Shown one piece after another: positions 1 through 8,039 of a stretch of DNA of 64,000 nucleotides (positions within the stretch are counted from its first letter, which is position 1; each line of letters starts with the position of its first letter). The stretch lies in contig CAWGLV010000001.1 of NCBI GenBank assembly GCA_963823495.1, forward strand, positions 3,658,001 to 3,722,000. Direction: 5' to 3'. The notes beneath the pieces were generated by a model. That model did not search any database and was not told the DNA's origin. It saw nothing but the letters and a program-made list of their open reading frames with translations. The translations under genes and the position numbers were made by a program. Source of the DNA: DATDAH01 sp963823495 (GTDB lineage: Bacteria; Actinomycetota; Acidimicrobiia; Acidimicrobiales; DATDAH01).

Positions 1-727
1 TCAGCACCAGCTTCAGGGCGGGGAACCGCTCGAACACCCCGCCCAGGAGCAGGTGGGTGAGCGTGCGCCGAGACCAGAACGTGGCCTCGGCGATCCAGAC
101 CATCCCGGCGGCGCCGTGGCGGCCGTAGTCGGGTGCGCCCCCGCCGGAGTGGTGGTTGAGCACGACGCCGAGGTCCGCACAGGCCGCCCACAGGGGGTCA
201 TAGGCGGTCGAGTAGACGGGCTCGATGTGCGGCGCGTCCGGCGGGACCGCCGGGAGCAGGACCCCGCCCCGCAAACCGTTCGCCGCGGCGAACTCGACGT
301 CGGCGATCGCCTCGTCCAGGTCGTTGAGGAAGATCTGGGCGATCCCGGCCCGGCGGTCCGGGTGGCGACTGCAGAAGTCGACCAGCCAGCGGTTGTGAGC
401 CCGGACCCCGGCCAGGCGGCGGGGCAGTTCGCCGGGCTCGGGCGGCCGGGCGACCACCGCGCCCGCGGGGAAGAAGGGCGGCACCGTGTTCGGGAAGACG
501 ACCTCCGCGACGACCCCGTCCACCTCCTGCTCGGCGATGCGGCGCTCGTCGTCCCAGTTGCGGGTGCGGCCGTCGCCCTGGAGATCCCGGAAGGGGTTGG
601 AGTACCCGCCCCGCCAGCTGTCGAACTCGTCCCGCCAGGCGGGGTCCAGGTGCTCGCGGTAGGTCTCGTGGTTGGCCCCGGCGTGACAGTCCGCCGAGAT
701 GATCGTGTAGCGGGGGGTGTCAGCCAT
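1..727 (-). CDS. Amidohydrolase family protein (amidohydro_2 / ACMSD-like), C-terminus beyond the window
   Basis: The reading frame starts at an ATG at 727 and stays open to the left edge (242 codons seen). It begins with an IISADCHAG segment, the modified metal-binding start of the amidohydrolase_2 (ACMSD-like) TIM-barrel family, and later has GVVLNHHSGGG and HLLLGGVFERFPALKLVL, which match the usual strand with a histidine and the 'gvfdrfPdLklv' segment of this family. Such proteins are metal-dependent hydrolases or decarboxylases acting on small carbonyl compounds; the substrate here is unknown. The ATG overlaps the stop of the upstream amidohydrolase-like gene by eight bases (ATGGCTGA), so the two are probably co-translated. 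The C-terminal metal ligand lies outside the window. Confidence 0.9.
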   Translation of the reverse strand, partial: MADTPRYTIISADCHAGANHETYREHLDPAWRDEFDSWRGGYSNPFRDLQGDGRTRNWDDERRIAEQEVDGVVAEVVFPNTVPPFFPAGAVVARPPEPGELPRRLAGVRAHNRWLVDFCSRHPDRRAGIAQIFLNDLDEAIADVEFAAANGLRGGVLLPAVPPDAPHIEPVYSTAYDPLWAACADLGVVLNHHSGGGAPDYGRHGAAGMVWIAEATFWSRRTLTHLLLGGVFERFPALKLVL

Positions 728-1586
728 CGAGCTTGAACACCCGAACGGCGTTCTCGCGCAGGAACGGGGCCCAGACGTGGTCCCGGAACGGCACGTCGGG
801 CATCTCGGTGAAGATGCGCTCGAGGCTGAGGCCCATCGGGTAGTAGCCGGCGTACATGACCTTGTCCGCGCCCCGCGTGTTGGCGTACTCGATGATCGCC
901 CCGGGGTAGTACTTCGGGGCGAAGGCGCTGGTCATGTAGTGCAGCCCGGGCCACTTGAGCATGAGCTTCACCGCCAACGCCTCCCAGGGCTCGGCCCCGT
1001 GGCGCATGACGATCACCAGTTCCGGGAAGTCGTAACAGACCTGGTCGAAGTGCATGACGTCCTGCACGTGGCTCGGCAGGCGGGGCCCGGCGATGCCCGC
1101 GTTGGCGATCATCGGCAGGCCGAGGTCGATGCAGGTCTGGTAGATCGGGTAGTAGCGCCGGTCGCTGACGGGGACGGGTGGGTTGCACCCGGACGGGAAG
1201 GTCGTGACGGCCTTGATGCCGTGCTCCTCGTGCGCCGTGCGGATGCGGCGCACCGCGCTGGTGATGTCGTTGGGATCGACCTCGATGGAGCCCACGAAGC
1301 GGTCCGGGTGCTCGACCAGGGCCCGCTGGCTCACCTCCGCGCCGAGACCGACCAGGCCCTTGTCGATCCCGTACTTGTCCATCTCGCCGAGGGTGATGCC
1401 CACCGCATCGGCCTCGGGCTCCTTGTGGTTCGGCACCTCCTTGAACATGTACTCCGCCGGGAACTCCATCTCGGCGGACCCTGCGTCCCTGAGGTTCGCC
1501 TTCATGAAGTCGTAGTGGCGCCGGGCGTCCTCCGCCGGGAATCCGATCATGAGGTCGATGACCCCGACATCGGTGGGCATGCTCAT
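720..1586 (-). CDS. Amidohydrolase-like protein with altered metal-ligand positions
   Basis: 288 residues. The fold is recognisable as amidohydrolase_2: EHPDRFVGSIEVDP, GIKAVTTFPSG, YPIYQTCIDLGLPM and VIVMRHGAEPWE are typical barrel strands. The family's N-terminal HxH is replaced by VIDLMIGFP, and the C-terminal metal Asp region (usually GSDYP) reads YAGYYPMG, so canonical metal binding looks lost. I chose ATG 1586 because AGGAGA lies about eight bases upstream and because it overlaps the MarR stop by one base (TGATG). It sits between a MarR regulator and a second amidohydrolase, forming a three-gene unit. It may be a divergent or non-catalytic partner of its neighbour; the function is not known. 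Confidence 0.85.
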   Translation of the reverse strand: MSMPTDVGVIDLMIGFPAEDARRHYDFMKANLRDAGSAEMEFPAEYMFKEVPNHKEPEADAVGITLGEMDKYGIDKGLVGLGAEVSQRALVEHPDRFVGSIEVDPNDITSAVRRIRTAHEEHGIKAVTTFPSGCNPPVPVSDRRYYPIYQTCIDLGLPMIANAGIAGPRLPSHVQDVMHFDQVCYDFPELVIVMRHGAEPWEALAVKLMLKWPGLHYMTSAFAPKYYPGAIIEYANTRGADKVMYAGYYPMGLSLERIFTEMPDVPFRDHVWAPFLRENAVRVFKLDG

Positions 1587-2065
1587 CAGGCTGATCTCCT
1601 GTGGGGCTCGGTCGGTCGGTACTGGACCGACCGGAGGTCGTACACGAAGCGGTCGAGGAGGCGGGCGAAGGTGGCCCGGTCGGCGTCGGACCAGCCGGCG
1701 AGCACATCGGCCATGTGCCGGTCCTGGACCTCGGCGATCCGCCCGCGGACCAGCCGGCCCGCCGCCGTGGCCCGTAGGACCCGGATGCGAGCATCGTCGT
1801 CGCGGCCGTGGCGCTCGACGAGCCCGGCGGTCTCCAGCGTCTTCACCTGGCGGCTGACCGCACCCGGATCCATGTCGGCCGCGGCCGACAGGTCGCCGAG
1901 GACGACCGGGCCGTCGTCCACGATGCGGGCCAGCAACGTCGCTCCGGGCTGGGTGATCTCCACACCGGCGGCCGCGACCTGGCGGGCGTGGACCTTGCGA
2001 CTGGCGCCCAGACGGAACAGGCGGCCCAGCGGCCCGCGGATCGCTTCGAAGCCCTGCTCGCCCAT
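1586..2065 (-). CDS. MarR-family transcriptional regulator
   Basis: 159 residues with a winged helix-turn-helix: VLGDLSAAADMDPGAVSRQV followed by KTLETAGLVERHGRDDDARI as recognition helix and wing, the MarR pattern. An in-frame ATG at 2086 would add seven residues, but it has no ribosome-binding site and nearly touches a palindrome; ATG 2065 has GGGGCG upstream and still includes the first helix. MarR proteins usually repress their own operon and are released by phenolic or acidic ligands, so the two following amidohydrolase genes, coupled by a one-base overlap, are the likely targets. Confidence 0.88.
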   Translation of the reverse strand: MGEQGFEAIRGPLGRLFRLGASRKVHARQVAAAGVEITQPGATLLARIVDDGPVVLGDLSAAADMDPGAVSRQVKTLETAGLVERHGRDDDARIRVLRATAAGRLVRGRIAEVQDRHMADVLAGWSDADRATFARLLDRFVYDLRSVQYRPTEPHRRSA

Positions 2066-2091
2066 CGCCCCGCACCGTAGGTCCATTTATA

Positions 2092-2102
2092 TGACTCAGT
2101 CA
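2092..2102. promoter_or_regulatory. Perfect 11-bp palindrome, candidate MarR operator
   Basis: TGACTCAGTCA is a perfect inverted repeat (TGACT/AGTCA about a central C). It lies 27 bases upstream of the preferred MarR start, beside an AT-rich TATAAAT stretch that could form a -10 box. The position suits MarR autorepression. Binding is inferred. Confidence 0.45.
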
Positions 2103-2284
2103 ACTATCTCGGCGTCGGGCCGCCGCGTCGTCGGGACCGACACCACGACCTGAGGTCGGCTCAGCACCGGCTCCGTGCCACGGTCCACAATGACCGAGCG
2201 CGCACATCCACCGACGATCCCCCACGCTCCGGACAGGACCGGGCGGCTCTGGCCGCCTTCGTCCTGCTCAGCGCCACCCTGCTC

Positions 2285-3349
2285 GTGGCCCAACTCCCGT
2301 TCCGGCACGCCACCGCCTGGCCCTGGTTCGAGGACGCCGCGCACCTGCTCGTCGGGTCCGGGGACGATCCCGGCGGCCTCCGCCTCTACCTCGCCCACCC
2401 GGAGTTCCAGTTCGGCCCGCTCAGCGTCCTCATCGCCCTGCCCCTCGTCGCTCTCGGCCCGGGGGCCGCCATGGTCGTCCTGTCCTCCGCCGGGATCTGG
2501 TGCGCCACCGCGCTGCGCGACCTGGTCGAGCGCCTCCGGCCCGACCGTGACCCGACCGCCTCGCGGCGGGCCACGGTGGTGGGGGGCCTCCTGCTCATCG
2601 CCGTCTGGAGCGACGTCGCGGTCCGCACGGCCCACATCGACGACGGCATCGCCCTGACCGCGACCGTCGGGGGCCTCGCCGCCGCCGCCCGCGGCCGCAA
2701 CGTCGTGGCCGCCCTGGCCCTCGGCGCCGCCGCCGCCGCCAAACCCTGGGCCCTCCCGTTCGTGGCCATCCTCCTCGCCCTGGACGACGAGCACCGGCCC
2801 CGTCTGGTGGCCCTCGCCCTGGCCGTGGCGGCCCTGTCCTGGGCACCGTTCGTGCTGGCGGCGCCCGAGACCCTGGACGCCGGTCGTTTCGCGATCGCGA
2901 ACGAGGCGTCTTCGTCCCTGCGCATCCTGGGCGTCGACGACGCCACCACCCCGAGCTGGACCCGGCTCACCCAGATCCTCGCCGGTGGACTGGCCGCCTC
3001 CTGGCTCGCCGTGCGGGGACGATGGGCCGAGGTCGTGATGACCGCCATCTCCATCCGGCTCCTGATCGACCCGGCCGCCAACCGGTATTACACCGCCGGG
3101 CTCGTCCTCGGGATCCTGATCCACGAGCTCACGGCCCGGCCCGACCGGGTCCCTTGGCTCGCCGCCGTCGCGGCCCTGCTGTTGGAGGTCCCCCAGAGCG
3201 AGGGCTTCCCGCCCACGGCGGCGGGTTGGCTGCGCCTCGCCGTCGTGGTCGCGGTGCTGTCCCAAGCGGCACGCGCCGCGCCGAGCCCCCGGCTGGGTCC
3301 CCGTGAAGCCGGGTCCAGCAGCCTGAGTACGATCACCCACCATGGCTGA
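2285..3349 (+). CDS. Polytopic membrane protein, possibly GT87-like (start uncertain)
   Basis: 354 residues from a GTG at 2285. The protein has about eight to nine hydrophobic segments, AAAKPWALPFVAILLA (a lysine-proline-tryptophan motif seen in GT-C and GT87-type membrane mannosyltransferases) and DPAANRYYTAGLVLG near the C-terminus. The role could be lipid-linked sugar transfer, but I cannot identify the family firmly. The frame stays open upstream and encodes a credible first membrane helix (AALAAFVLLSATLLVAQLPF) before 2285, so the true start is probably further left. An ATG at 2190 lies in another frame, which suggests either a non-canonical start or a frameshift. Its stop overlaps the next ATG by eight bases. 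Confidence 0.7.
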   Translation: MAQLPFRHATAWPWFEDAAHLLVGSGDDPGGLRLYLAHPEFQFGPLSVLIALPLVALGPGAAMVVLSSAGIWCATALRDLVERLRPDRDPTASRRATVVGGLLLIAVWSDVAVRTAHIDDGIALTATVGGLAAAARGRNVVAALALGAAAAAKPWALPFVAILLALDDEHRPRLVALALAVAALSWAPFVLAAPETLDAGRFAIANEASSSLRILGVDDATTPSWTRLTQILAGGLAASWLAVRGRWAEVVMTAISIRLLIDPAANRYYTAGLVLGILIHELTARPDRVPWLAAVAALLLEVPQSEGFPPTAAGWLRLAVVVAVLSQAARAAPSPRLGPREAGSSSLSTITHHG

Positions 3350-4808
3350 CATCTGGCACGAGGAGCGGCTCTACATCGACGGTGAGCTCGTCGCCGCCGA
3401 AGACGGTGCGATCTACGAGAACGTCGACCCCGCCACCGAAGAGGTGCTGGGGGTGGCCGCTGACGCCTCCGTGGGCGACATCGACCGGGCCATCGGCGCC
3501 GCCCGGCGGGCCTTCGACGAGACCGACTGGGCCACCGACCGCGACCTGCGGGTGCGATGCCTGCGCCAACTCCATGCCGCGATGGTCGAGAACCTCGAGG
3601 AGATCCGGGCCATGACCGTGGCCGAGGTGGGGACGCCGGTCGCCCTGACCTACGGCCCCCAGCTCGATGCGCCCCTCACCTTCCTGCCCTACTACGCCGA
3701 CCTGGCGGAGTCCTACGAGTGGACCGAGGACCTCGGCAACGCCGAGCCCATGGGCATCCCGTCCCATCGCTGGATCGAAAAGGAGCCGGTCGGGGTGGTG
3801 GGCGCCATCACCGCCTGGAACTTCCCCCATCAACTCAACCTGGCCAAGATCGCCCCGGCCCTCGCCGCCGGCAACACGGTCGTCCTCAAGGCGGCCCCGG
3901 CGACACCCTGGTCGGGGTTGATCCTCGGGAGGCTGGCGGCCGAGCACACCGACCTCCCGCCGGGCGTGCTCAACGTCATCAGCTCGGGCCAGAACGACAT
4001 CGGCGAGGCGATCACCACCGACCCACGAGTCGACCTGATCACCTTCACCGGCTCGACCGCGGTGGGCAAGCGGATCATGGCCGCCGCCGCGGACACGGTG
4101 AAGAAGGTCTTCCTCGAGCTCGGCGGGAAGTCGGCCCTGGTCGCCCTCGACGACTGCGACCTCAGCGCCGCCGCGGGGACGGCGGCCTTCGCCGTGTGCA
4201 CCCACGCCGGCCAGGGCTGTGCCATCCCGACCCGCTTGCTGCTCCCCCGGTCCCGCTACGACGAGGGGGTCGAGATCGCCAAGGAGGTGCTCGAGTCCAT
4301 GCCGTACGGCGATCCGGCGGACCCGGGCAACTTCATGGGCCCGCTGGTCAGCTCGGTGCAGCGCGACCGGGTCGAGGGCCTCATCGCCACCGCGCAGGAC
4401 GAGGGGGCCACGCTGGTCACCGGCGGCAAGCGCCCCGAGAACCTCGACAGAGGCTGGTTCATCGAGCCGACGCTCCTGGCCGACGTCAAGCCCGACGACA
4501 CGATCGCGCAGCAGGAGGTCTTCGGCCCGGTCCTGGTGGCGATCCCCTTCGACGACGACGACGACGCGGTGCGCATCGCCAACAACTCCGTGTACGGCCT
4601 GTCGGGCGGGGTCCTGTCCGCGGACGTCGAGCGGGCCAAGGCCGTCGGCCGTCGCATCCGCACGGGCACGCTCATGATCAACGGCGGCGTCTACTACGGC
4701 GCGGACGTCCCCTTCGGTGGTTACCGGCAGTCCGGTGTGGGCCGAGAGATGGGCGTGGCCGGCTTCGAGGAGTACCTCGAGACGAAGGCCTTCGCCGAAC
4801 CCGTGTGA
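3342..4808 (+). CDS. NAD(P)-dependent aldehyde dehydrogenase
   Basis: 488 residues, full length for the ALDH superfamily. Visible are ITAWNFPHQ with N160, FTGSTAVGK near 235 for cofactor binding, LELGGK with the general base E259, and GQGCAIPTR with the nucleophile C293. It oxidises an aldehyde to the acid using NAD(P); the substrate is unknown. The upstream membrane gene overlaps it by eight bases, but a TACGAT box ending eight bases before the ATG could also give a separate leaderless transcript. It converges on the acyl-CoA synthetase gene, whose product would activate the acid formed. Confidence 0.93.
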   Translation: MADIWHEERLYIDGELVAAEDGAIYENVDPATEEVLGVAADASVGDIDRAIGAARRAFDETDWATDRDLRVRCLRQLHAAMVENLEEIRAMTVAEVGTPVALTYGPQLDAPLTFLPYYADLAESYEWTEDLGNAEPMGIPSHRWIEKEPVGVVGAITAWNFPHQLNLAKIAPALAAGNTVVLKAAPATPWSGLILGRLAAEHTDLPPGVLNVISSGQNDIGEAITTDPRVDLITFTGSTAVGKRIMAAAADTVKKVFLELGGKSALVALDDCDLSAAAGTAAFAVCTHAGQGCAIPTRLLLPRSRYDEGVEIAKEVLESMPYGDPADPGNFMGPLVSSVQRDRVEGLIATAQDEGATLVTGGKRPENLDRGWFIEPTLLADVKPDDTIAQQEVFGPVLVAIPFDDDDDAVRIANNSVYGLSGGVLSADVERAKAVGRRIRTGTLMINGGVYYGADVPFGGYRQSGVGREMGVAGFEEYLETKAFAEPV

Positions 4809-4830
4809 CGAGGCGAACCGGGCGGACCGC

Positions 4831-6447
4831 TCAGGCCACGCCGTCGGCCACCGACTTGGCCCAGCGGTAGTCGGCCTTGCCGCTGGGGCTGCGGGTGACG
4901 GCGTCGACCAGGTGCAGCTCGCGGGGGACCTTGTAGCCGGCGATCCTGGTGCGGGCGTGCTCGGCCAGCTCCTCGAGGGTCGGGACCTCGCCGGGACGGG
5001 GCGCCACGACGGCCGCGACCCGCTGGCCGAAGCGCTCGTCGGGGACCCCCACGACGATGGCGTCGAACACGGCTGGATGGCTCTTGAGGGCGGCCTCGAC
5101 CTCCTCGGGGAAGATCTTCTCGCCCCCGGAGTTGATGCTGACCGAGCCTCGCCCGAACAGCGTGATGGCGCCGTCGGACTCCACGGTGGCGAAGTCACCG
5201 GGGATGACCCAACGCCTTCCGTCGGGGTCGTGGACGAAGGTCCGGGCCGTCTTCTCCTCGTCCTTGTAGTAGCCGAGCGGGATCCGCCCGGAGCGGGCCA
5301 GCATCCCCTTGACCCCGGAGCCGGGCTCGACGGGCCGATGGTCCTCGTCGAGCACCGCGGTCGAGTCGTTGACCGCGAACCGCGGGTGGCCCTCGTCGGA
5401 CATGCCGATGCCACCGCCGTTGGCCCCGGTCTCGGAGGCGCCGAACGCGTCGGTGATGATCAGATCGGGCCGGACCCGGGTGAACTGCTCCTTCACGCCG
5501 GCCGACAGGATGGCCCCACCCGAACCGAGGGCGAAGAAGTGGGACAGGTCGTACCCGTCGGGGTTGGCCTCCAGCTCGTCGGCCAGGGGTCGGGCCATGG
5601 CGTCTCCCACCACGGTCATCGTCGTCACCTTCTCCTGCTCGACCATCCGCCAGATGCCCGCCGGGTCGAACTTGCGGGAGGAGGCCAGGACCAGGGTGTT
5701 GCCCTGGTGGAAGCAGATGAAGGCCGCCCACTGGGCCGCCCCGTGCATCAGCGGGGCGGCCGTGGCCATCGTCAGGGTCCCCGCCGTCTCCTTGACCCGG
5801 TCCGCGAGGTCCTCTGGCGTGTCGGGCGCCTCACCGAGGCCCATCGCCGAGATGTCCATCGCGGCGTAGAAGATGTCCTCCTGGCGCCACATCACCCCCT
5901 TGGGCATGCCCGTGGTACCGCCCGTGTAGAGGACGTAGAGGTCATCACCGGAGCGCTCGGGGAAGTCCCGCTCGGCGGACGACGCGGCGAGGGTGGCCTC
6001 GTAGTCCTCGGTCTCCAAGCCGCCCCGGTCCGCCCCCGAGTCGTCGGCCACGCAGAGGAAGGTGTGGACCCCCGGGACCTGGTCCACCACGGCGGCCAGC
6101 GTGGGGGTGAACTCCTGGTGGTGGACGACCGCGACCAGGTCGGCGTCGTCGAAGAGGTAGACCAGCTCCTCTTCCACGTACCGGTAGTTGACGTTGACCG
6201 GCACGGCCCGGATCTTCCAGGCCGCCAGCATGGCCTCGATGTACTCGGTGCCGTTGAAGAGGTAGAGGCCGATGTGATCCCCCGCCTCCACGCCCCGATC
6301 GGCCAACGCATGCGCCAGGCGCGTCGCCCGCTGGTCGACCTCGGCATAGCTGAGCCGACGCTCCTCGGTGACGATGGCCGTGTGGTCGGGGACGGTGTCG
6401 GCCACCACCTCGAAGGTGTCCGCGAAGGTGAACGGGCGATCTCCCAT
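4831..6447 (-). CDS. Acyl-CoA synthetase (AMP-binding; FadD19-like)
   Basis: 538 residues. The adenylate-forming P-loop YTGGTTGMPKG is at 174-184, followed by VMWRQED as in actinobacterial FadD17/FadD19-type ligases. Also seen are the GDFA and GRGSVSINSGGEKIFPEEVE hinge motifs and the C-terminal catalytic lysine in PSGKADYRW (K524). It activates a carboxylic acid with ATP to an acyl-adenylate and then the CoA thioester. FadD19 acts on sterol side chains; the substrate here is only a guess. It is transcribed divergently from the next ALDH, with a palindromic operator between them and a TAGTGT -10 box seven bases before the ATG. Confidence 0.93.
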   Translation of the reverse strand: MGDRPFTFADTFEVVADTVPDHTAIVTEERRLSYAEVDQRATRLAHALADRGVEAGDHIGLYLFNGTEYIEAMLAAWKIRAVPVNVNYRYVEEELVYLFDDADLVAVVHHQEFTPTLAAVVDQVPGVHTFLCVADDSGADRGGLETEDYEATLAASSAERDFPERSGDDLYVLYTGGTTGMPKGVMWRQEDIFYAAMDISAMGLGEAPDTPEDLADRVKETAGTLTMATAAPLMHGAAQWAAFICFHQGNTLVLASSRKFDPAGIWRMVEQEKVTTMTVVGDAMARPLADELEANPDGYDLSHFFALGSGGAILSAGVKEQFTRVRPDLIITDAFGASETGANGGGIGMSDEGHPRFAVNDSTAVLDEDHRPVEPGSGVKGMLARSGRIPLGYYKDEEKTARTFVHDPDGRRWVIPGDFATVESDGAITLFGRGSVSINSGGEKIFPEEVEAALKSHPAVFDAIVVGVPDERFGQRVAAVVAPRPGEVPTLEELAEHARTRIAGYKVPRELHLVDAVTRSPSGKADYRWAKSVADGVA

Positions 6448-6454
6448 GGTGCGG

Positions 6455-6460
6455 ACACTA
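6455..6460 (-). promoter_or_regulatory. -10 box, probable leaderless promoter of the acyl-CoA synthetase gene
   Basis: Read on the minus strand the hexamer is TAGTGT, seven bases before the ATG at 6447, with no ribosome-binding site between. This matches the actinobacterial TANNNT box of leaderless transcripts. No clear -35 box is seen. Confidence 0.5.
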
Positions 6461-6484
6461 CGCGGGCTTTCTCGCCGGTCCCGA

Positions 6485-6503
6485 ATCTGACAGGGTGTCA
6501 GAT
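6485..6503. promoter_or_regulatory. 19-bp perfect inverted repeat, probable repressor operator
   Basis: ATCTGACA-GGG-TGTCAGAT, with perfect 8-bp arms, lies in the 101-bp gap between the divergent acyl-CoA synthetase and ALDH genes. A near copy (CTGACGGGTCGTCAG) occurs at 25610 in the importer operon. Its size and symmetry suit a TetR-type dimer. No TetR gene lies in the window, so the regulator would be encoded elsewhere. Confidence 0.6.
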
Positions 6504-6548
6504 GTTCCGGCAGGGCGACCGGCTGGTCGCTGACTCAAAGGGGAATCG

Positions 6549-8000
6549 GTGAGCATCAACGGCGTCCAGGACCGCGACACGCTCTGGATCGGTGGCGAGT
6601 GGGTCACCCCGGCCGGCGGCGAGAGGATCGAGGTGATCTCGCCCCACACCGAGGAGGTCATCGCCACCGTCCCCCACGCGTCCGAAGCCGATGTCGACAA
6701 GGCCGTGACCGCCGCCGGGGCCGCGCTCACCGACAGCCCCTGGGCCGCGATGGGACCGGCCGAGCGGGCCGACCTCCTGGCCGCGTTCATGGGCACCCTG
6801 ACCGCCAAGGCCGAGGACCTGGCCCAGACCATCACCGCCGAAAACGGTTCACCGCTGATGTTCAGCCACCTCGGCCAGGTCGGGGCCACGTTGATGGTCC
6901 TCGACTACTTCACGAACCTCGCCCGGGAGTTCCCCTTCGAGGAGGAGCGGCAGGGGATGATGGCCAAGGTCATCGTCCGCCGGGAACCGGTGGGCGTCGT
7001 CGGGGCGATCGTGCCCTGGAACGTCCCGCTCTTCGTGGGCATGCTCAAGGTCGCCCCCGCGCTGGCGGCGGGCTGCACCATGGTGCTCAAGCCCTCACCG
7101 GAGACGCCGCTCGACGCCTACCTCATGGCCGAGGCCCTCGAGGAGGCCGGCCTGCCCAAGGGCGTGCTCAACATCGTCGCCGCCGGCAGAGAAGTCGGTG
7201 AGCACCTCGTGCGCCACCCGGGCGTGGACAAGATCGCGTTCACCGGCAGCACGGGGGCCGGGCGCAGGATCGCCTCGATCTGCGGCGAACAGCTCAAGCG
7301 CTGCACCCTCGAGCTGGGTGGCAAGTCCGCGGCCATCATCTGTGACGACGCCGACCTCGACGCCACCCTCGACCAGATGCTCGGCATGAGCGCCCTGATG
7401 AACAACGGCCAGGCCTGTGTCGCCCAGACCCGGATCCTGGCCAGCCGGGACCGCTACGACGAGGTCGTCAACGGCATCGCCGGCCGCCTCGAGAAGATGA
7501 AGGTGGGCGATCCCGCCGAGCTGGACACCGAGATCGGCCCCCTGGTGGCCGAGCGGCAGCGGGATCGGGTCGAGAAGTACATCGTGGCGGGCCAGGAGGA
7601 GGGCGCCGAGGTCGTGGTCGGCGGCGGCCGACCCGCCGGCCAGGACACGGGCTGGTACGTCGAGCCCACGCTGTTCGCCAAGGTGACCAACGACATGCGC
7701 ATCGCCCAGGAGGAGATCTTCGGACCGGTGCTGGCGGCCATCCCCTACGACGACATCGATGACGCCGTGCGCATCGCCAACGACTCCGACTACGGCCTGT
7801 CGGGCTCGGTGTGGACCGGCGATGCCGACGCGGGGCTGGACATCGCCCGCCGCGTCCGCACGGGGAACTTCAACGTCAACGGCTTCATGATCGAGCCCTG
7901 CGCCCCCTTCGGGGGGTTCAAGGACTCCGGTGTGGGCCGGGAAGCGGGACCCGAGGGCCTGGCCGCCTACCTCGAGGACAAGGCCATCAACCAGTTCTGA
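6549..8000 (+). CDS. Aldehyde dehydrogenase
   Basis: 483 residues from GTG 6549, preceded by AAAGGGG at a good distance. ALDH signatures: IVPWNVPLF with N158, FTGSTGAGRR near 231, LELGGKS with general base E255, and NNGQACVAQTR with nucleophile C290. It is about the same size as the ALDH at 3342 but clearly diverged. It begins a plus-strand run with an LLM oxidoreductase and a short-chain dehydrogenase, a set that could carry an alcohol through aldehyde to acid for the divergent acyl-CoA synthetase. The operator at 6485 probably controls both directions. Confidence 0.93.
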   Translation: MSINGVQDRDTLWIGGEWVTPAGGERIEVISPHTEEVIATVPHASEADVDKAVTAAGAALTDSPWAAMGPAERADLLAAFMGTLTAKAEDLAQTITAENGSPLMFSHLGQVGATLMVLDYFTNLAREFPFEEERQGMMAKVIVRREPVGVVGAIVPWNVPLFVGMLKVAPALAAGCTMVLKPSPETPLDAYLMAEALEEAGLPKGVLNIVAAGREVGEHLVRHPGVDKIAFTGSTGAGRRIASICGEQLKRCTLELGGKSAAIICDDADLDATLDQMLGMSALMNNGQACVAQTRILASRDRYDEVVNGIAGRLEKMKVGDPAELDTEIGPLVAERQRDRVEKYIVAGQEEGAEVVVGGGRPAGQDTGWYVEPTLFAKVTNDMRIAQEEIFGPVLAAIPYDDIDDAVRIANDSDYGLSGSVWTGDADAGLDIARRVRTGNFNVNGFMIEPCAPFGGFKDSGVGREAGPEGLAAYLEDKAINQF

Positions 8001-8039
8001 CACATCTGTCGACAGCCATCAGCAGGGGGTACTGAACGC

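Noticed and set aside
13..1794. A minus-strand open frame of 593 codons
   Set aside because: Its translation is rich in Arg, Pro, Gly and Ser, with no family motif, and it runs out of frame through three genes that have clear motifs and coupled starts.
2096..3352. A minus-strand frame of 418 codons opposite the membrane protein
   Set aside because: The composition is Gly/Arg/Glu-rich with no hydrophobic pattern, while the plus strand gives regular membrane helices.
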